DNA from: CAZTJA01 sp964613745
GTDB lineage: Bacteria > Desulfobacterota > Desulfomonilia > Desulfomonilales > Desulfomonilaceae
Reading direction: 5' to 3'
Assembly (NCBI GenBank): GCA_964613745.1
Contig: CAZTJA010000047.1
Location: 1 to 22,729, forward strand
DNA: 22,729 nucleotides
Part shown: piece after piece, positions 7,916-15,640 of the stretch
Position numbering within the stretch: position 1 is the first letter of the stretch
How the letters are laid out: each line of letters opens with the position of its first letter
The notes under the pieces: model-generated
Told to the model about the DNA's origin: nothing
The model's input: only the letters and a program-made list of their open reading frames with translations
The model's database searches: none
Program-made: the position numbers and the translations under genes

Positions 7916-8743
7916 CTATTGCCGGCTCTGAAAGTGAGGTCTTGGATTTGCAAGCACGAAAGAAGCCGCATCCATGGCCTCGGGAATTGTAAGATTAGGA
8001 GCTCCTTTAGGCATAAAGTGCTTCGTAAACGCAGCAAAATTGTCAAATTTGTTCATGCCGGCGCCATCATTGAATGAGCCTTCACCCCATAAAGGCGGAG
8101 CAATCTTGGTTCCCTGACCATCTGCGCCGTGACACTCCGCGCAACTTTTTTCGAAAACAGTTCGCCCGATCTCGGCGGCGGGTTTATGATCACTTTTCAG
8201 ATGCTTTAATCCTAACCAGGGGATTTCCGTGTAAATTGGTAATCCCTTTGAAATCCACTGGTAGTAAGTAAGTATTGCCGTCATTTCCTTGCTGTCAGGT
8301 TCCGGAGATGTGCCGTTCATACTTCTTTCAAAACAGTCCTGAGTTCGAGTTACTAAATCTACTGCGTAGTCTTGACGTTTTCTGAACTTTGGATATACGG
8401 CGGCGGTGCCGACCAAAGAAATTGTGTGTAGTTCTCTGCCGGAATCGAAATGGCAGTTGGTGCAATTCAGATTGTTTCCCACGTATTGAGGAGCATATTT
8501 TTGAGTCTCTTTTAAAATATTGTAACCGTATAAGACCGCTTCCCTGATCTGCGGCGGGGCATCTTCGGGTTTGGGGGGGGCAAATAGTATGTTTGTGTGG
8601 AGTCGATCTTTATGGGGAGACAGTTGCAATATTGAGGGTTGTTTCAACTGAATCAGGGGAATAAAAAAAATAGATATTACGGAACCAATGATTGCAGCCG
8701 ATATCACGAGGACAATTCCTAAACGCCTTTTTGCGTTTGACAT
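7916..8743 (-). CDS. Membrane-anchored dihaem cytochrome c, thiosulfate dehydrogenase (TsdA)-like
   Basis: A 275-residue protein. An N-terminal hydrophobic segment (about 8-32) is an anchor or signal. Two haem c motifs follow: CTNCH at 94-98 and CAECH at 201-205. Around the first, GNNLNCTNCHFDSGR, then LVGTAAVYPKFRKR and DCFERSMNG (Cys137) match TsdA. In that family a conserved Cys in this region is the unusual axial ligand of the catalytic haem. The second haem has a candidate Met244 in FMPKG. TsdA joins two thiosulfates into tetrathionate, or runs in reverse, in the periplasm. An ATG at 8755 is possible, but GGAG lies at the right distance before the ATG at 8743. It is the first gene of the cytochrome operon. 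Another periplasmic electron donor role is possible, since TsdA homologues vary in substrate. Confidence 0.8.
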   Translation of the reverse strand: MSNAKRRLGIVLVISAAIIGSVISIFFIPLIQLKQPSILQLSPHKDRLHTNILFAPPKPEDAPPQIREAVLYGYNILKETQKYAPQYVGNNLNCTNCHFDSGRELHTISLVGTAAVYPKFRKRQDYAVDLVTRTQDCFERSMNGTSPEPDSKEMTAILTYYQWISKGLPIYTEIPWLGLKHLKSDHKPAAEIGRTVFEKSCAECHGADGQGTKIAPPLWGEGSFNDGAGMNKFDNFAAFTKHFMPKGAPNLTIPEAMDAASFVLANPRPHFQSRQ

Positions 8744-9031
8744 TCGGATCTCCATTCAAGTCCGGATGGTATTCGATCGAGCGTACGTTATTAAATGGCT
8801 ATCATATTTCCCTCAATTTGGCTGTAAACGGTGGTCTCCCAAGATAAAATAATGTAATACGGCTTCAACGGTTCTTGATCGAAGAATTTTCCCTCTTGCT
8901 GTTATCTTTCCTTAGACCGGCGACTCTGGATATCTAGACATGATTTCCTTAAAATTGTTTTTGTCGGATTAATGATAGTTTTTATACGTATGTGGTTACC
9001 TATCAAAACAGAATTGAGCGAGGAAAAAGAA
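8744..9031. promoter_or_regulatory. Divergent promoter region between cytochrome operon and dsrE-like gene
   Basis: These 288 bases separate two divergent transcripts. For the plus strand a plausible sigma-70 pair is TTGTCG (8961-8966) and TATACG (8983-8988) with a 16-base spacer, about 45 bases before the ATG at 9032. For the minus strand several A/T-rich candidates exist, for example a TTGAAG-like and a TTGAGG-like hexamer between 8790 and 8875, none decisive. I saw no GG-N10-GC sigma-54 element here. Confidence 0.35.
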
Positions 9032-9604
9032 ATGTCAAAACACCGCAGTCTTCAATTTTTAGTTCCCCTTATCATTTCAGTGTCTTCGGCATCGATTCAT
9101 GCTGGTGCCGGTGAATCAAAATTTCCCGGGGAGCCCCAATTCCCGGTAATCAAAAATTATGGTCCGGCATACAACGTGCCTAATGCTTTTGCGCTGCCTG
9201 AAAAAGGATTGCCTTACAAGGTCATTTTCGACATCACCAAAACCTCGCCTACTCAGGATGCCGTTAATCCCGGAGTGGCCCATACCGCACGTTTCCTGAA
9301 CCTTCTGGAATCTGCAGGTTTTCCGGTGAAGGAAGCAAAGATTGCCGTAGTGTTTCACGGCGAAGCCGGTGTTGACGTGCTCAAAGATGAATTTTACCAA
9401 AAGCTGAAAGGTAGACCCAACCCGAACACGGCCTTGATCGGGCAGCTCAAGAATAATGGCGTGGAATTAATTATTTGCGGACAAACTCTGGCTGATAAGA
9501 AATTTGAACTCGATTGGGTCAACCCGGACATGAAGGTGGCCCTGAGTGCCCTTATTGTCCTTTCGACGTATCAACTCAAAGGGTATGCGTGGTTGCCTTT
9601 TTGA
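9032..9604 (+). CDS. Exported DsrE-family protein
   Basis: A 190-residue protein. Residues 1-25 form a signal peptide (basic start, hydrophobic core, cleavage probably near SIHA-GAG). The mature part has the DsrE/DsrF-like Rossmann-type pattern: PYKVIFDITK, AHTARFLNLLESAG, KIAVVFHGEA, then GVELIICGQTLADKK with the only cysteine (Cys149), and a conserved end GYAWLPF. DsrE-type proteins relay sulfane sulfur on a cysteine, but the exported ones are little characterised. I chose ATG at 9032, with AGGAAAAAG just upstream; an in-frame start at 8972 would sit inside the likely promoter and spoil the signal peptide. The gene is divergent from the TsdA-like cytochrome operon, which supports a role in sulfur compound handling. 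The sigma-54 regulator follows after 34 bases. Confidence 0.85.
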   Translation: MSKHRSLQFLVPLIISVSSASIHAGAGESKFPGEPQFPVIKNYGPAYNVPNAFALPEKGLPYKVIFDITKTSPTQDAVNPGVAHTARFLNLLESAGFPVKEAKIAVVFHGEAGVDVLKDEFYQKLKGRPNPNTALIGQLKNNGVELIICGQTLADKKFELDWVNPDMKVALSALIVLSTYQLKGYAWLPF

Positions 9605-9627
9605 GCAGCTATAAACGCATTTTTTTT
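9585..9627 (+). terminator. Possible weak terminator after the dsrE-like gene
   Basis: ATGCGT (9585-9590) can pair with ACGCAT (9615-9620), directly followed by a T run to 9627. The loop is long (24 bases) and the stem overlaps the end of the gene, so this is a weak call based mainly on the T-tract. Confidence 0.25.
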
Positions 9628-9638
9628 CGAAAAGCATT

Positions 9639-11387
9639 ATGAAAGCACCTGATCTATCTATTCCCAACTCGCTTCCAATCACATGTGCAAACATCATGGA
9701 TTCATCGAGCAATGGAATAGTGGTGATCAATGCTCACGGAATAATCTTAATTTACAACCAATCAGCCATGAGGCTTTTGAGACCGGACAAAGAAGTTCCC
9801 GTTGGGATGCATTTTTCTGAGGTCATGCCTGAGGCGTGGCCCGATCTGAAAAACATTTTGGAAACCGGAAAGCCTCAGATTGGAAAGAGGATTCCGCTTC
9901 GGCATGCAGTTATCATCGCGAACCGAAATCCCATCATCGATGAGGGCAACGTTGTCGGGGTCATCAGCATTTTTCAGGACATTTCCGAGTACGAGGCTCT
10001 GTCATCGGAGCTTCAGAGTCACAAACAATTGCACAGGGAATTGGAAGCGATCTTCGAATCGTCGTACGACGGACTCTACATTACCGATGGGAAAGCCAAC
10101 ACCATCCGGGTAAACACTGCGTATGAGCGGATAACAGGTTTGTGCCGCAAGGACGTGCTTGGCCGAAACATGGGCGATCTTGTCAAGGAGAGAATCTTCG
10201 ACCACTCAGTTACTTTGGCGGTCATTGAGAAGAAGTCTCAGGTCACCATGATGCAGACAATCAAAGGGAACACGCAAGTCATGGTGACCGGAACGCCCAT
10301 GTTTGACGATAATGGTGAAATCGCTCTGATCGTCACGAACGTACGGGATCTCACCCTTCTGAACGAGCTGCGAAACGAACTCGAGGAAAGTCGTCGTTTA
10401 AGTTCAAGGTATTACAAATCTCTTCTGGAGCAAGAGCAATTTCATTATGCACTTGAGGACATGGTCATCAAAAGTGAGGCTATGGGCCAGGTTATACGCA
10501 AAGCGGTGAAAGTTGCAGATGTTGAGACATCAGTGCTCCTGTGTGGAGAGTCCGGGGTGGGCAAGAGTATGCTTGCCAGGATTATTCACCTGTTGAGCCC
10601 CAGAAAAGAACGGCCTTTCGTCAAGATAAACTGCGGCGCCATCCCTGAATCGCTCATGGAAAGCGAATTGTTCGGCTACAAGAAGGGAGCCTTTACGGGG
10701 GCGTTGACCGACGGCAAAGCCGGTTTGATAGAAGCCGGCAATACCGGAACGGTTTTCTTGGATGAAATCGGGGATCTCACTTCAGCAATGCAGGTCAAGC
10801 TGTTGCAGGTGCTCGAAGAGAAGACCTTTACTCGAATAGGAGCAACCAAACCTACATCCGTCGATGTACGAATAATTGCGGCCACAAACAAGGATCTTAA
10901 AGCCTTGGTGAAAAGCGGTTTATTTCGTGAAGATCTGTACTATAGATTGAGCGTTATTCCGATAGTTATACCTTCGTTACGTGAAAGGCCCGAAGATATT
11001 CCGGCTCTGGTTAACAACATTTTGGAAAAGTTTGCGAAAAACCCGAAGTATCGCAAAAGGTTTGAACCGGAAGTGATCGATCGGCTGATGGCCTACGATT
11101 ATCCGGGTAATGTCCGTGAATTGATCAATCTGATTGAACGCTTAATCGTAATGAGCGAAGGCGAAGTGATAACCGTAAACGAATTGCCGGGGGAAATCCG
11201 CGAAAGTTTGCCGTCGGTGCAAGATTCTTCGTTGGACGGATTGCCGTTGAAAACGGCGATGGAGGTATTGGAGAGCAGGTACATCAATTCCGTATTGAAG
11301 CGTTATGGGAACTTGTCTTCCGCTGCCGTAGCACTTGGAGTGCACCATTCGACGTTGTGGCGTAAGCTGAATCGCTCTCGCGGGTAA
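9639..11387 (+). CDS. Sigma-54-dependent transcriptional activator with PAS sensor domains
   Basis: A 582-residue NtrC-type enhancer-binding protein. Two PAS-like regions are visible, about residues 15-118 (MDSSSNGIVVINAHGIILIYNQ form) and 135-240 (IFESSYDGLYITDGKANTIRVN), joined to a coiled segment near 240-270. The AAA+ domain has Walker A GESGVGKS at 303-310, the sigma-54 contact loop GAFTGA at 350-355 and Walker B VFLDEI at 372-377. A Fis-type helix-turn-helix closes the protein (LSSAAVALGVHHSTLWRKLNR). There is no receiver domain, so it senses a small molecule or redox state directly. It ends 343 bases before the ABC operon, which has a sigma-54-type promoter, so that operon is the likeliest target. 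The dsrE-like gene just upstream may be cotranscribed. The start at 9639 lacks a strong ribosome site; ATG at 9696 is an alternative. Confidence 0.95.
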   Translation: MKAPDLSIPNSLPITCANIMDSSSNGIVVINAHGIILIYNQSAMRLLRPDKEVPVGMHFSEVMPEAWPDLKNILETGKPQIGKRIPLRHAVIIANRNPIIDEGNVVGVISIFQDISEYEALSSELQSHKQLHRELEAIFESSYDGLYITDGKANTIRVNTAYERITGLCRKDVLGRNMGDLVKERIFDHSVTLAVIEKKSQVTMMQTIKGNTQVMVTGTPMFDDNGEIALIVTNVRDLTLLNELRNELEESRRLSSRYYKSLLEQEQFHYALEDMVIKSEAMGQVIRKAVKVADVETSVLLCGESGVGKSMLARIIHLLSPRKERPFVKINCGAIPESLMESELFGYKKGAFTGALTDGKAGLIEAGNTGTVFLDEIGDLTSAMQVKLLQVLEEKTFTRIGATKPTSVDVRIIAATNKDLKALVKSGLFREDLYYRLSVIPIVIPSLRERPEDIPALVNNILEKFAKNPKYRKRFEPEVIDRLMAYDYPGNVRELINLIERLIVMSEGEVITVNELPGEIRESLPSVQDSSLDGLPLKTAMEVLESRYINSVLKRYGNLSSAAVALGVHHSTLWRKLNRSRG

Positions 11388-11388
11388 C

Positions 11389-11493
11389 TTTGCACATTCA
11401 CAATTAATTTGCATTTTTGCAAAAACCATATTCTCTCCGTATCTTAGTTTGTTAACGTACCGTGCTGCTTCCGACCAAGACCCTTATTGCAAA
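11389..11493. promoter_or_regulatory. Cluster of TTTGCA half-sites, candidate activator-binding sites
   Basis: TTTGCA occurs at 11389-11394 and 11408-11413, and its complement TGCAAA at 11418-11423 and 11488-11493. The second and third form an inverted pair. They lie about 105-210 bases upstream of the -24 element, the usual distance for enhancer sites of sigma-54 activators. Confidence 0.35.
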
Positions 11494-11599
11494 ATCGCGT
11501 TGTCATCACCTCGCGCCGACGCATGTCGTGAAATTGAATTATGGGTCTGAATTGGGGTGAAGCCGGATTTCGTGCCTTAGAAATTTCGATCTGTGGGCC

Positions 11600-11614
11600 G
11601 GCACGGGAATTGTA
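11600..11614 (+). promoter_or_regulatory. Sigma-54 (-24/-12) promoter of the ABC transporter operon
   Basis: The sequence CGGCACGGGAATTGTA (with C at 11599) matches the consensus TGGCACG-N4-TTGCA with GG-N10-GT spacing; the usual -12 GC is GT here. A start site near 11625 would leave a leader of about 105 bases. The activator gene immediately upstream makes the match credible. Confidence 0.65.
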
Positions 11615-11730
11615 TAGTCATTTTTCGTTGTAGTTCTCGTTTAACTATTCACACTCATATTGAACCCACTTTCAACAAAGCGAGATTGCCAAGTACTGCG
11701 AGTGACCCAATCACTTCTAAGGAGGTAGGA

Positions 11731-12984
11731 ATGCTGAATGCGTTATCGGTGATGATAGGGATTATCCTCTGTTTGTCGCTGGTCGTAGGTCCGACGGCGG
11801 CATTGTCTCAGGAAAAAATTATCAAGATCGGGGCTATGTATCCCATGACCGGACGTCCGGGTCTTTACGGCCTGGACTCGGTGGATGCAGCCGAAATGGC
11901 CATTGCTGAAATCAATGCCAAGGGTGGTGTTGCCGGTTACAAGCTGGAGCTGCTCAACAACGACAGCAAGGCGAAACCGGATTACGCCGTGCGTTTGACG
12001 AAACGTCTGATCGATGAAGAAAAGGTTCACTTCCTATTCGGTGTTGTCAGTTCAGCGGTCGGTTTGGCCGTAACGGAAATCTCCAAACAGAATAAGAAGA
12101 TTTTCATTGGAACCGATCATGCGTCTACGCAGCTCACCGGAGACAAGCTGCAGCCCTATTATTTCAGAGTCTCAAACAATACGTTTCAGTCAATGGCTGC
12201 AGGCGCTCTCTATCTGAAAGAACTAAAGCAATCTAAACCTTGGGAAACCATAGCCTACATCGGTCCCGATTACGCATACGGCCATGATCAGTGGGAGGAG
12301 CTCAGGTTCAATCTGGACAAGCTCGGCGTGCCGTACAAAGTTGTCGGCGAATATTGGCCGAAACTCTTCGCTCCTGACTACACACCATTTATCACTTCCA
12401 TAATGAAGGATAAGCCGGACATCATCGTCGGCGGATTCTGGGGAGGCGATACGGTCGCTTTTATCAAGCAGGCCCAGCCGTACGGCATGTTTGAGAAGAT
12501 GCTCTATTTTCATCCGGACGCCGGCGGCAATTATGAACTTATGAGCGCCATGGGAGCCGAGTTGCCTTTAGGTTTGGTTTTGAGCGCACGGCATCACAAT
12601 AACTGGCCTGAAACAAAAGCCAACAAGGATTACGTTCAAAAATTCTTTGAACGAACCGGTCGATACCCTACCTATGCTGCTGAAGGCGCTTACGCCGGAA
12701 TTCTCGCCATAGCACAGGCGGTCGAAAAAGTGGGCAATCCGGACGATACGGAAGCGTTGGTTAAAGCTCTGGAGGGAATGAAGATCAAGCTGCCCGAAGA
12801 TCCTGAGGACTTCACTTCATACATCGATCCGGCAAGTCATCAGATCGTGCAAGTACAGGCAATAGGGGTGACGGTAGCGAACGACCAATTCCCCCCCGCC
12901 AAACGAATGCTCGGGAACTGGAAAGTGTACAAAGCCGAAGATCTGCTCCCGCCGAAAGAATTTTTCGATAAAAAGAAAAAATAG
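11731..12984 (+). CDS. livK: Branched-chain-type ABC transporter periplasmic substrate-binding protein
   Basis: A 417-residue, type I periplasmic binding protein of the LivK/Leu-Ile-Val family. A signal peptide covers about residues 1-26 (hydrophobic core IGIILCLSLVVG, then PTAALSQ). The mature protein opens with IKIGAMYPMTGRPGLYG, typical for the family, followed by GVAGYKLELLNNDSKAKPDYAVR and the hinge-domain FLFGVVSSAVGLAV stretch. It delivers its ligand to the LivHMGF membrane complex. The ATG at 11731 is preceded by AAGGAGG; an upstream in-frame extension to 11593 would run through the promoter. It is the first gene of a seven-gene run. The ligand need not be an amino acid: many members bind aromatic acids, amides or short-chain acids, and the downstream alcohol and aldehyde oxidising enzymes hint at such a substrate. 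Confidence 0.9.
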   Translation: MLNALSVMIGIILCLSLVVGPTAALSQEKIIKIGAMYPMTGRPGLYGLDSVDAAEMAIAEINAKGGVAGYKLELLNNDSKAKPDYAVRLTKRLIDEEKVHFLFGVVSSAVGLAVTEISKQNKKIFIGTDHASTQLTGDKLQPYYFRVSNNTFQSMAAGALYLKELKQSKPWETIAYIGPDYAYGHDQWEELRFNLDKLGVPYKVVGEYWPKLFAPDYTPFITSIMKDKPDIIVGGFWGGDTVAFIKQAQPYGMFEKMLYFHPDAGGNYELMSAMGAELPLGLVLSARHHNNWPETKANKDYVQKFFERTGRYPTYAAEGAYAGILAIAQAVEKVGNPDDTEALVKALEGMKIKLPEDPEDFTSYIDPASHQIVQVQAIGVTVANDQFPPAKRMLGNWKVYKAEDLLPPKEFFDKKKK

Positions 12985-12991
12985 TTCCATT

Positions 12992-13019
12992 GATTGCCGG
13001 GTCACAAATCCCGGCAATC
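12992..13019 (+). other. Perfect stem-loop between livK and livH
   Basis: GATTGCCGGG (12992-13001) and CCCGGCAATC (13010-13019) pair perfectly over 10 bp with the loop TCACAAAT. It starts 7 bases after the livK stop and ends 16 bases before livH. No T-tract follows. Such structures after a binding-protein gene commonly stabilise its mRNA or partly stop transcription, so that the binding protein is made in excess of the permease. Confidence 0.6.
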
Positions 13020-13035
13020 TCATTTGGAGATTCAC

Positions 13036-13923
13036 ATGGATTTTTCCTTTATTGCCGTGCAGTTCATCAGTGGGCTTACTATGGCCACCCTGCTCTTTCT
13101 TGTAGCGAGTGGGCTGACGCTGATTTTCGGAGTAGGCAATGTTTTCAATTTTGCTCATGGGTCCTTCTATATGCTCGGAGCCTATTTTGCCTACCAAGCG
13201 GCATCCATGTGGCACACCAATTTTTGGGCCGCAATAATTTTGGCGGCAATGGCTGCGGGAATTGTGGGCATGGCTGCAGAATTCCTGTTTTTAAGAAGAA
13301 TTTATGGGCGAACCGAGGAAGCCGGTTTTCAGATTCTCCTCACCTATGCATTCATTCTCGTGATTGACGACATTGTAAAGCTCGTGTGGGGAACCGAATA
13401 CAAATCTCTCTTAAGACCGACAATGCTCACGGGTTCAGTGGAAATCGGGGGCTTGACGATCCCGAGTTATAATGTGGCAATCATCGGCATAGGTTTAGCT
13501 GTGGTTATTCTCGCCTGGTTTGTCCTGAATCACACAAGACCCGGTAGGGTCGCCAGAGCTGTTGCAATTGACCGCGAAATGCTCGGATCCATGGGAGTCA
13601 ATGTTCCGCTTACCATGACGCTCGTGTTTGGGATCGCAACCGCTTTGGGCGGTTTTGCAGGAGCGCTTGCGGCTCCGCTGCGTTCGGTTACTCCCGGAGC
13701 GGGCATAGAAGTTATCATTGATTCTCTGATAGTCGTGGTCATAGGAGGCATGGGTAATTTCTGGGGAGCATGGCTCGGCGCTCTTATACTGGGAGAAGTC
13801 ATCGCATTTGCCGTTGCAATTGTACCGGAGTGGGCATCAGTCGTGAGTTATGTGGTCATGGTTTTGACGCTCATCTTCAAACCCGAGGGCCTCTTCGCTC
13901 CTCGCTCCGTAAGGAGGGCGTAA
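13036..13923 (+). CDS. livH: Branched-chain-type ABC transporter permease LivH
   Basis: A 295-residue inner-membrane permease with about eight hydrophobic helices. The start region FISGLTMATLLFLVASGLTLIFGVGNVFNFAHGSFYMLGAY is the LivH signature (G-L-T-L-I-F-G-x-x-x-x-x-N-F-A-H-G). The coupling region VAIDREMLGSMGVNVPLTMTLVF and IDSLIVVVIGGMGNFWGAWLGALILG are also typical. It forms the transmembrane channel with LivM. ATG at 13036 follows TTGGAGA; an in-frame extension to 12994 would translate the stem-loop and is rejected. The stop TAA shares one base with the livM start (TAATG at 13921-13925), so the two are translationally coupled. Confidence 0.93.
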   Translation: MDFSFIAVQFISGLTMATLLFLVASGLTLIFGVGNVFNFAHGSFYMLGAYFAYQAASMWHTNFWAAIILAAMAAGIVGMAAEFLFLRRIYGRTEEAGFQILLTYAFILVIDDIVKLVWGTEYKSLLRPTMLTGSVEIGGLTIPSYNVAIIGIGLAVVILAWFVLNHTRPGRVARAVAIDREMLGSMGVNVPLTMTLVFGIATALGGFAGALAAPLRSVTPGAGIEVIIDSLIVVVIGGMGNFWGAWLGALILGEVIAFAVAIVPEWASVVSYVVMVLTLIFKPEGLFAPRSVRRA

Positions 13924-14876
13924 TGGGCAACTCAAAATCAGTAAAAACATTTCTCTTGTTCGGAATCTTGTTTGCGGCATTTGCCTTGGTGCCGATTCTT
14001 GGAACATCCAGTTACCAGATCATGCTTGCCAGTCACATACTCATATGGGGACTCTTTGCAATTTCTTTTAACATGCTCTGGGGAGTAACCGGAATGCTGT
14101 CTTTCGGACAGGCTCTTTACTTCGGTTTTGGGGCCTATTCCGTAGGGCTCATGATGAAGTACATGGGAGCGTCGTGGTTTTTCCAGGGTCTTCTGTTCGG
14201 ATTAGTAGGCAGCGTCATAATTTCCGCTCTCGTTGGACTTTTGATCATAAGAGTCAGCGGCGTTTTCTTTACCGTGTTGACGCTGGCATTCGGTCAGCTT
14301 GCCTGGCAGATTACCTTTCGGTGGTATCATTTTACGGGTGGGGATGACGGTATTCAGGGCATTATGCCCGCCGGTTTTCTGTCGGACAAGAGGGTCTTCT
14401 ACTATTTTACCCTTATCATCGTGGTCGTTTCAATTTTTGTTTTGCGACGGATTTCTCTATCACCCATGGGCTTGCTGCTGCGTTGCATACGGCAAAATCC
14501 CAATCGAGTCCCCTTCATAGGGCAGTCGGTCAGATTCAGCCAATTACGAATATACATGATTTCCTCCTTTTTCACGGCTTTGGCCGGGGCTTTGATGGCG
14601 GGAATCGACAGTTCGATACATACGGACATGTTCTATTGGACCACATCCGGTGAGGTCATACTTATGTCCGTGCTCGGAGGCATCGGACAGTTTTTCGGTC
14701 CACTGATCGGAGCGGGAGCAATCATTGTTCTTCAGGATTATGCAGGCGCAAAGACCGAATACTGGCCCCTCATCATTGGGATAATTATGATGGTCATGGT
14801 TATGATGTTCCCGAGAGGCATAGTTGGAGAAATTCAGGCCTTGAGCACTCGCTTCAAATCTGAAAGCCGGAGTTGA
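13923..14876 (+). CDS. livM: Branched-chain-type ABC transporter permease LivM
   Basis: A 317-residue permease with about eight or nine helices. The stretch WGLFAISFNMLWGVTGMLSFGQALYFGFGAYSVGL is the LivM signature (N-x-x-x-G-x-x-G-x-x-S-x-G-x-x-x-x-x-G-x-G-A-Y). LTLAFGQLAWQITFRWYHFTGGDDGIQGI in the middle and VLGGIGQFFGPLIGAGAIIVLQ near the end complete it. ATG at 13923 overlaps the livH stop by one base and has AAGGAGGGCG before it. The longer frame back to 13770 lies inside livH and is not used. It partners LivH in the membrane and is driven by LivG and LivF. Confidence 0.93.
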   Translation: MGNSKSVKTFLLFGILFAAFALVPILGTSSYQIMLASHILIWGLFAISFNMLWGVTGMLSFGQALYFGFGAYSVGLMMKYMGASWFFQGLLFGLVGSVIISALVGLLIIRVSGVFFTVLTLAFGQLAWQITFRWYHFTGGDDGIQGIMPAGFLSDKRVFYYFTLIIVVVSIFVLRRISLSPMGLLLRCIRQNPNRVPFIGQSVRFSQLRIYMISSFFTALAGALMAGIDSSIHTDMFYWTTSGEVILMSVLGGIGQFFGPLIGAGAIIVLQDYAGAKTEYWPLIIGIIMMVMVMMFPRGIVGEIQALSTRFKSESRS

Positions 14877-14884
14877 CGGTCATT

Positions 14885-15640
14885 ATGGAAACACTTCTCA
14901 AACTGGAAAATGTTGAAAAGGCTTTCGGCGGACTCCGGGTTACATCGTCGGTAAGCTTCTCGGTGAAAACGGGAGAAATTTCGGCAATTATCGGACCAAA
15001 CGGCGCCGGCAAGACGACGTTGTTCAATCAAATAACCGGCCATTTGACCCCCGACCGAGGCAAAATCTTTTTCTCCAATGAAGAGATAACCGGACTGACT
15101 CCGCAAGAAATTACGAAAAAGGGAATGGGGCGAGCATTTCAGATTACCTCCGTATTTCCCGAAGAAACGGTGTTGGACAATGTCAGGGTCGCCGCACTAT
15201 CGAAACTTAATCAGGGTTTACGGCCGCTCAAATCTCTCAATAGCTTTTCGACTGCAGGTGAGAAGGCGTTTTCAATACTCCAGAGTCTGGGATTGGAAAA
15301 ACATGCGGATAGAAAGGCTTTTGAACTCGCTCATGGTGATCAGAAGCTTCTCGACATAGGTGTAGCCCTAGCCTTGGAACCCAAGCTTCTACTGCTGGAC
15401 GAACCGACGGCCGGGATGTCACCGGACGAGCGGCAACTCACGCGGGATCTTGTTCTTAAGCTCTGGAAGGAGTTCCAACTGACGCTCATTTTCATTGAAC
15501 ATGATATGGATACCGTTTTCGGCATCGCCCAGGTAGTCAGAGTGCTCCAATTGGGACGACTCCTTGCAGAGGGCACACCCGATCAGATCAGAAACAATCC
15601 GGAAGTGATTTCTGCGTATTTAGGCGAGGATCTCACATGA
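14885..15640 (+). CDS. livG: Branched-chain-type ABC transporter ATP-binding protein LivG
   Basis: A 251-residue cytoplasmic ATPase. Walker A is GPNGAGKTT near residue 37-45, the signature is the LivG-type LAHGDQKLLDIG, and Walker B is LLLLDEPTAGMSP with the catalytic Glu; the switch His follows in IFIEHDMD. The GRAFQITSVFPEETVLDNV Q-loop region and the closing RNNPEVISAYLG, a LivG hallmark, are present. I chose ATG at 14885, giving METLLKLENVEKAFGG. A TTG at 14873 overlaps the livM stop (TTGA) and would add four residues; it cannot be excluded. The gene ends in an ATGA overlap with livF. Confidence 0.93.
   Translation: METLLKLENVEKAFGGLRVTSSVSFSVKTGEISAIIGPNGAGKTTLFNQITGHLTPDRGKIFFSNEEITGLTPQEITKKGMGRAFQITSVFPEETVLDNVRVAALSKLNQGLRPLKSLNSFSTAGEKAFSILQSLGLEKHADRKAFELAHGDQKLLDIGVALALEPKLLLLDEPTAGMSPDERQLTRDLVLKLWKEFQLTLIFIEHDMDTVFGIAQVVRVLQLGRLLAEGTPDQIRNNPEVISAYLGEDLT

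Larger units (their letters stand above)
11388..11730 (+). promoter_or_regulatory. Regulatory region upstream of the liv-adh-aor operon
   Basis: These 343 bases have no credible gene; an ORF starting at 11593 is only an upstream extension of livK. They contain four TTTGCA/TGCAAA words (11389-11394, 11408-11413, 11418-11423, 11488-11493), a CGAC-N4-GTCG repeat (11517-11528), a sigma-54 promoter match at 11600-11614 and a ribosome site AAGGAGG at 11719-11725. Confidence 0.6.

Noticed and set aside
7510..8046. 178-codon ORF on the minus strand spanning the junction of the TsdA-like and CydA-like genes
   Set aside because: It is out of frame with both well-supported genes and its translation shows no family pattern.
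8972..9031. N-terminal extension of the DsrE-family protein
   Set aside because: It would place 20 polar and hydrophobic residues before a clear signal peptide, overlaps the best promoter match, and a ribosome site favours 9032.
11408..11423. Possible second sigma-54 -12 box (TTTGCA)
   Set aside because: No GG dinucleotide stands 10 bases upstream, so the word is better read as part of a repeat cluster.
11593..11730. Upstream extension of livK
   Set aside because: It runs through the sigma-54 promoter; the ATG at 11731 has an ideal ribosome site and begins a signal peptide.
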